From the NCBI RefSeq assembly GCF_001020205.1, contig NZ_CP011663.1, forward strand, positions 3,286,001 to 3,350,000: a DNA stretch of 64,000 bases. Reading direction: 5' to 3'. The stretch comes from Clostridium sporogenes. Lineage in GTDB: Bacteria; Bacillota; Clostridia; Clostridiales; Clostridiaceae. This document shows positions 60,724-64,000 of the stretch, piece by piece. The translations under genes were made by a program, and so were the position numbers. Numbering within the stretch: position 1 is the stretch's first letter; the number at the start of each line of letters is the position of its first letter. Under the pieces are notes generated by a model. The model saw only the letters and a list, made by a program, of their open reading frames with translations, was not told the origin of the DNA and did not search any database.

Positions 60724-60819
60724 AATAATCACCTACTTTAATATTTTTTTGTAAAGGGAATCCCAAATACAAATTTTTATATTCTAAAATACACTTTTTA
60801 TAAAATTATTAAAATAATT

Positions 60820-61758
60820 TTAGTTTATTTTAGATACTATACAAACCCATTCTCCCTCTTCTTTTACTTCTTCTATTACAAAACCTGTTTCTTCTAACTT
60901 TTTAATAACATCCTCTTTTCTTGAATTTATTATACCAGAAGCTATAAAATATCCGTCTTTTTCTATAAAAGCCTTAACACCTTCTGTTAAAAATATTATG
61001 ACATCTGCTATTATATTAGCTACTACTATATTTGCTCTGCCCTCTACTACTTCCATTAAATTACCTTCTAATATTTCTATGTTGTCTAAATTATTATATT
61101 TAATATTTTCTTTAGAGGATTTAACAGCTACTGGATCCAAATCTACACCTATTACATGTTTAGCTCCTAATTTAGCTGCTGATATAGATAATATTCCAGA
61201 TCCACAGCCTATATCAAAAACAGTACTATCTTCTTTTATGTATTTTTCTAAAGCATTTATACACATTCTTGTAGTTTCATGAGTTCCCGTACCAAAAGCC
61301 ATTCCTGGATCTAACTGTACTATTATTTCCTCTTCTTTTTTATCATAATTTTCCCAAATAGGTTTTATAACTATTTTATCTGAAACCTTAGTTGGTTTAT
61401 AATATTTTTTCCAATTATTTTCCCAATCTTCTTCATTTACCTTCTGAACTTCTACTAATCCTTCTCCTTTATCTATTCCAAACTGATCTAAGTTACTTAC
61501 AGCCTCTTTTATATAATCTAAATATCCACCAAATTTATCATCTTCTTTGTAATATCCCTTCACTATAGCAGTATCCTTAACTGTTAATAAAGTTTCGTCA
61601 AAATAATCCCAATCTCCAGGATGCTTCTTTTTAAACTCAATATCCTTAGGATCTTCTATTGAAACTCCTTTTACACCTGTATTGTATAATATTCCTGATA
61701 TAGCTTCCAAAGCCTCACTACTTGTATATATACAAACCTCTAACCATTCTTTATCCAT
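60820..61758 (-). CDS. prmA: Ribosomal protein L11 methyltransferase
   Basis: A 312-residue SAM-dependent PrmA. The N-terminal L11-binding domain starts MDKEWLEVCIYTSSEALEAIS, and the catalytic domain has DPGMAFGTGTHETTRMC, DIGCGSGILSISAAKLGA and VVANIIADVI. It trimethylates ribosomal protein uL11. ATG 61758 follows AAGGAGG. It sits between dnaJ and rsmE. Confidence 0.96.
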   Translation of the reverse strand: MDKEWLEVCIYTSSEALEAISGILYNTGVKGVSIEDPKDIEFKKKHPGDWDYFDETLLTVKDTAIVKGYYKEDDKFGGYLDYIKEAVSNLDQFGIDKGEGLVEVQKVNEEDWENNWKKYYKPTKVSDKIVIKPIWENYDKKEEEIIVQLDPGMAFGTGTHETTRMCINALEKYIKEDSTVFDIGCGSGILSISAAKLGAKHVIGVDLDPVAVKSSKENIKYNNLDNIEILEGNLMEVVEGRANIVVANIIADVIIFLTEGVKAFIEKDGYFIASGIINSRKEDVIKKLEETGFVIEEVKEEGEWVCIVSKIN

Positions 61759-61900
61759 AAAAAATTCCTCCTTAAAATAAAAAGCTATTATTAGCGAATC
61801 ATTCCTTTTAAGCAAACTCTACCTGAAACTAAGAATTACTTCATAAAATTCTCTAACACTATTAATATATTATACCTAAAAATCTGAAAATCCACCACAA

Positions 61901-61936
61901 AATATAAGGAAAGTGCACTGCACTTTCCTTATATTA
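61901..61936 (-). terminator. Perfect palindromic terminator after dnaJ
   Basis: A 17-bp perfect inverted repeat, AATATAAGGAAAGTGCA and its inverse with almost no loop, overlaps the dnaJ stop codon. TTTTG follows on the minus strand. A weak T-run suggests partial read-through into prmA. Confidence 0.7.
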
Positions 61937-63079
61937 ATCTTTGAAGCCTTTTTTTATCTTTTCAAAAATAGTATCCTTTTCTTTTCCTTCTACAATTTCT
62001 CCACTAGCATCCATATACATAGTTAGGGCTTCCCTTTGCTTGTTATTTAATTTCTTTGGTATATCTACTATTATAGTAACATATTGATTTCCTCTAGCTG
62101 TACTATTTATTCTTGGCACTCCCTTACCTTTTAACCTAAATACAGTTCCTGGTTGTGTTCCGGCTGGTACCTCATATTTAACCTCTCCATCTACTGTAGG
62201 TACTTTTATTTCAACACCTAAAGCAGCTTGAGCAAAACTTATATGCTTTTCTATATAAATATCAAAGCCTTTTCTCTTAAAGGTAGGATGGGAAGCTACT
62301 CTTATATTTATATATAAGTCTCCTGTTGGGCCTCCATTGCTTCCTGGTTCACCTTGTCCCCTTAACGGAATTACATTTCCTGTATCTACCCCTGCTGGTA
62401 TTTTAACTTTAATCTTTTTGTTTTTTCTAACTTTACCTTTACCGTGACATTTATTACATGGGTTTTCTATAACTTTCCCACTACCACCACATTTATCACA
62501 GGAAGTTTCTGTTACCATACTTCCTAATATAGTGTTCTTTTGAATTCTAATTCTTCCAGTACCACCACATTTATCACATGTTTTTGGACTTGTTCCTGGT
62601 TTTGCACCGGTTCCATTACAATTGTCACAATTTTCATGTTTATTTACAGATATTTCTTTCTCAACTCCAAATACCGCTTCTTCAAAGGTTAAATTAATAG
62701 CAGTTTCTATATCCGCTCCCCTTTGAGGTCCATTTTTTCTTCTTCCACCAGAAGAAAATCCTCCTCCAAAGAAGGAATCAAATATATCTCCAAAGCCTCC
62801 CATATCTGAAAAATCGAAACCTCCAAAGCCTGATGGGTCAAATCCCCCTGCTCCATTAAAATCTGTAGTTCCAAATTGATCATATTGAGCTTTCTTTTGA
62901 GGATCTGAAAGTACTTGATAAGCTTCATTTATTTCTTTGAATTTTTCTTCAGCCTCTTTGTTACCTTTGTTTTTATCTGGATGATATTTTATAGCTAATT
63001 TTCTAAAAGCTTTTTTTATGTCTTCTTCGCTAGCACCTTTTTCTAATCCAAGTAATGCATAATAATCCTTGCTGGGCAT
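61934..63079 (-). CDS. dnaJ: Chaperone protein DnaJ
   Basis: A 381-residue type I DnaJ. The J domain has YYALLGLEKGASEEDIKKAFRKLAIKYHPDKNKG with the HPD motif. A Gly/Phe-rich region follows. Four CxxCxGxG zinc repeats (CDNCNGTG, CDKCGGTG, CDKCGGSG, CNKCHGKG) precede the C-terminal substrate-binding domains. It stimulates DnaK ATPase. It is downstream of dnaK with a hairpin between them. Confidence 0.98.
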   Translation of the reverse strand: MPSKDYYALLGLEKGASEEDIKKAFRKLAIKYHPDKNKGNKEAEEKFKEINEAYQVLSDPQKKAQYDQFGTTDFNGAGGFDPSGFGGFDFSDMGGFGDIFDSFFGGGFSSGGRRKNGPQRGADIETAINLTFEEAVFGVEKEISVNKHENCDNCNGTGAKPGTSPKTCDKCGGTGRIRIQKNTILGSMVTETSCDKCGGSGKVIENPCNKCHGKGKVRKNKKIKVKIPAGVDTGNVIPLRGQGEPGSNGGPTGDLYINIRVASHPTFKRKGFDIYIEKHISFAQAALGVEIKVPTVDGEVKYEVPAGTQPGTVFRLKGKGVPRINSTARGNQYVTIIVDIPKKLNNKQREALTMYMDASGEIVEGKEKDTIFEKIKKGFKD

Positions 63080-63140
63080 TCCTCTTTTTCACCACCTAAT
63101 ATCTAATTGAATGTAATTTTAAATTATTTTTTCACTTAAA

Positions 63141-63172
63141 TTAAGGGAGGAGTACAAACTCCCTCCCTTAAT
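63141..63172 (-). terminator. Hairpin between dnaK and dnaJ
   Basis: TTAAGGGAGG-AGT / ACT-CCCTCCCTTAA with a small loop and no long T-run, in the 142-base gap. It probably attenuates or processes the transcript so that dnaJ is made at a lower level than dnaK. Confidence 0.6.
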
Positions 63173-63221
63173 TCATACCTATTATATCTTATACAATTTT
63201 TTAATATTTGTCATTTATTTT

Positions 63222-64000
63222 TTATTTATCATCTTCAACTTTATAGTCTGCATCTACTACATTGTCACCTTTTTTGTCATTTTCTGCTGAAGCATTATCT
63301 GCATTTGCTCCGCCCATATTATTAGGGTCAAAACCTGCACCTTGAGCTCCTTCTGGGTTAGCTTGTTGATATATCTTTGAAGATATTCCATAGAATGTTT
63401 GAGTTAAGTCTTCAGTTGCTTTCTTAATAGCTTCTAAATCTTCTCCGTCTTTAACGTCTTTAACTGCCTTCATCTTTTCTTCTATTTGAGCTTTATCTTC
63501 AGCTGATACCTTATCTCCTAGTTCAGTTAATGTTTTTTCTGTTTGATATACTATTTGATCTGCATTATTTTTAACTTCTATGGATTCTTTTCTCTTTTTA
63601 TCTTCTGCTTCAAATTTCTTAGCTTCATTTACAGCCTTATCTATTTCATCATCTGTTAAATTTGTTGAAGCTGTTATTGTTATATTTGCTTCTTTTCCTG
63701 TTCCCTTATCCTTAGCAGATACATTAACTATACCATTAGCATCTATATCAAAAGTTACTTCTATTTGAGGTATTCCTCTTGGAGCTGGAGCTATTCCTGA
63801 TAAAGTAAATCTTCCTAATGTCTTATTATCAGCTGCCATTTGTCTTTCACCTTGTACTACGTGTATTTCAACTGATGTTTGCCCGTCTGCTGCTGTAGAG
63901 AAAACTTGACTCTTTCTTGCTGGTATTGTTGTATTTCTTTCTATTAATGGAGTTGCAACTCCCCCTAATGTTTCTATTCCTAATGTTAATGGAGTAACAT
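63222..64000 (-). CDS. dnaK: Chaperone protein DnaK, C-terminal part (cut by window)
   Basis: The last 259 or so residues of DnaK; the 5' part lies beyond 64000. The reading frame is open to the window edge, giving VTPLTLGIETLGGVATPLIERN, STAADGQTSVEIHVVQGERQMA and LGRFTLSGIAPAPRGIPQIEVTFDIDANGIVNVSAKD, the substrate-binding domain. The helical lid and an acidic tail (NVVDADYKVEDDK) follow. Starting the protein at the internal Met at 63839 would be wrong. It is followed by dnaJ. HrcA/CIRCE control, if present, lies outside the window. Confidence 0.98.
   Translation of the reverse strand, partial: VTPLTLGIETLGGVATPLIERNTTIPARKSQVFSTAADGQTSVEIHVVQGERQMAADNKTLGRFTLSGIAPAPRGIPQIEVTFDIDANGIVNVSAKDKGTGKEANITITASTNLTDDEIDKAVNEAKKFEAEDKKRKESIEVKNNADQIVYQTEKTLTELGDKVSAEDKAQIEEKMKAVKDVKDGEDLEAIKKATEDLTQTFYGISSKIYQQANPEGAQGAGFDPNNMGGANADNASAENDKKGDNVVDADYKVEDDK

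Overview
The window is AT-rich Firmicute DNA. It best fits a proteolytic (Group I) Clostridium botulinum / C. sporogenes-type genome. The evidence is: a PLP decarboxylase at 14040-15293 that closely resembles, from memory, the tryptophan decarboxylase described in C. sporogenes; the conserved clostridial housekeeping run dnaK-dnaJ-prmA-rsmE-mtaB-hit-rpsU-yqeY-yqfC-yqfD-pgpH-ybeY-dgkA/pap2-cdd-era-recO; the dnaG-rpoD-trmK-nif3 block; and spore genes (CwlJ/SleB-type hydrolase, gerQ, a CotS-like gene). No database search could be run, so the species call is by recognition only.

Left chromosomal flank (1-15.5 kb). An ABC-2 exporter operon sits under a GntR/YtrA-type repressor. A tryptophan T-box (UGG specifier) precedes the trpP transporter. 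An FMN riboswitch precedes a stand-alone ribB. A 0.9-kb gene-free stretch holds two long imperfect palindromes. A ferredoxin-type protein is divergent from a Crp/Fnr regulator, and the same 14-bp palindrome lies upstream of the ferredoxin gene and of a cupin gene. A two-gene spore-germination operon, a YhgE/Pip-type membrane protein, a GDPD phosphodiesterase, a membrane-anchored repeat protein and the tryptophan decarboxylase follow. Tryptophan uptake and decarboxylation therefore lie about 11 kb apart.

Mobile element (15,555-36,683, about 21 kb). A 71-bp direct repeat with one mismatch bounds an element inserted at the 3' end of rnpB, the RNase P RNA gene. The right end has a tyrosine integrase, a Cro/CI-like repressor whose operator sits inside its own promoter, divergent excisionase-like genes and a DnaD-type replication protein. 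No capsid, portal, terminase or tail gene is present, so it looks like a phage satellite or similar integrative island. The middle holds an amidase/DUF2922/DUF1659/YvrJ/sigma-factor cassette. The cargo is mostly anti-phage: an AbiGi/AbiGii pair, a TIR-like protein next to a eukaryote-like Ser/Thr kinase, and an RNase H-RnlA-RnlB operon. The third is notable because E. coli RnlA depends on RNase HI, and here a dedicated, extended RNase H is encoded just upstream of the toxin. The gaps between cargo genes contain several elaborately folded non-coding sequences, including a roughly 300-bp element in two copies with a compensatory change in its main stem, a roughly 530-bp region of nested hairpins, and a recurring GTATTCCT motif.

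Right flank (36.6-64 kb). This is core genome: intact rnpB, a zinc-ribbon protein, nif3-like gene, trmK, rpoD, dnaG, dgt, CotS-like kinase, ppdK with its CcpN/YqzB-like regulator, then the recO-to-dnaK run. recO appears to start at CTG. dnaK is cut by the window edge.
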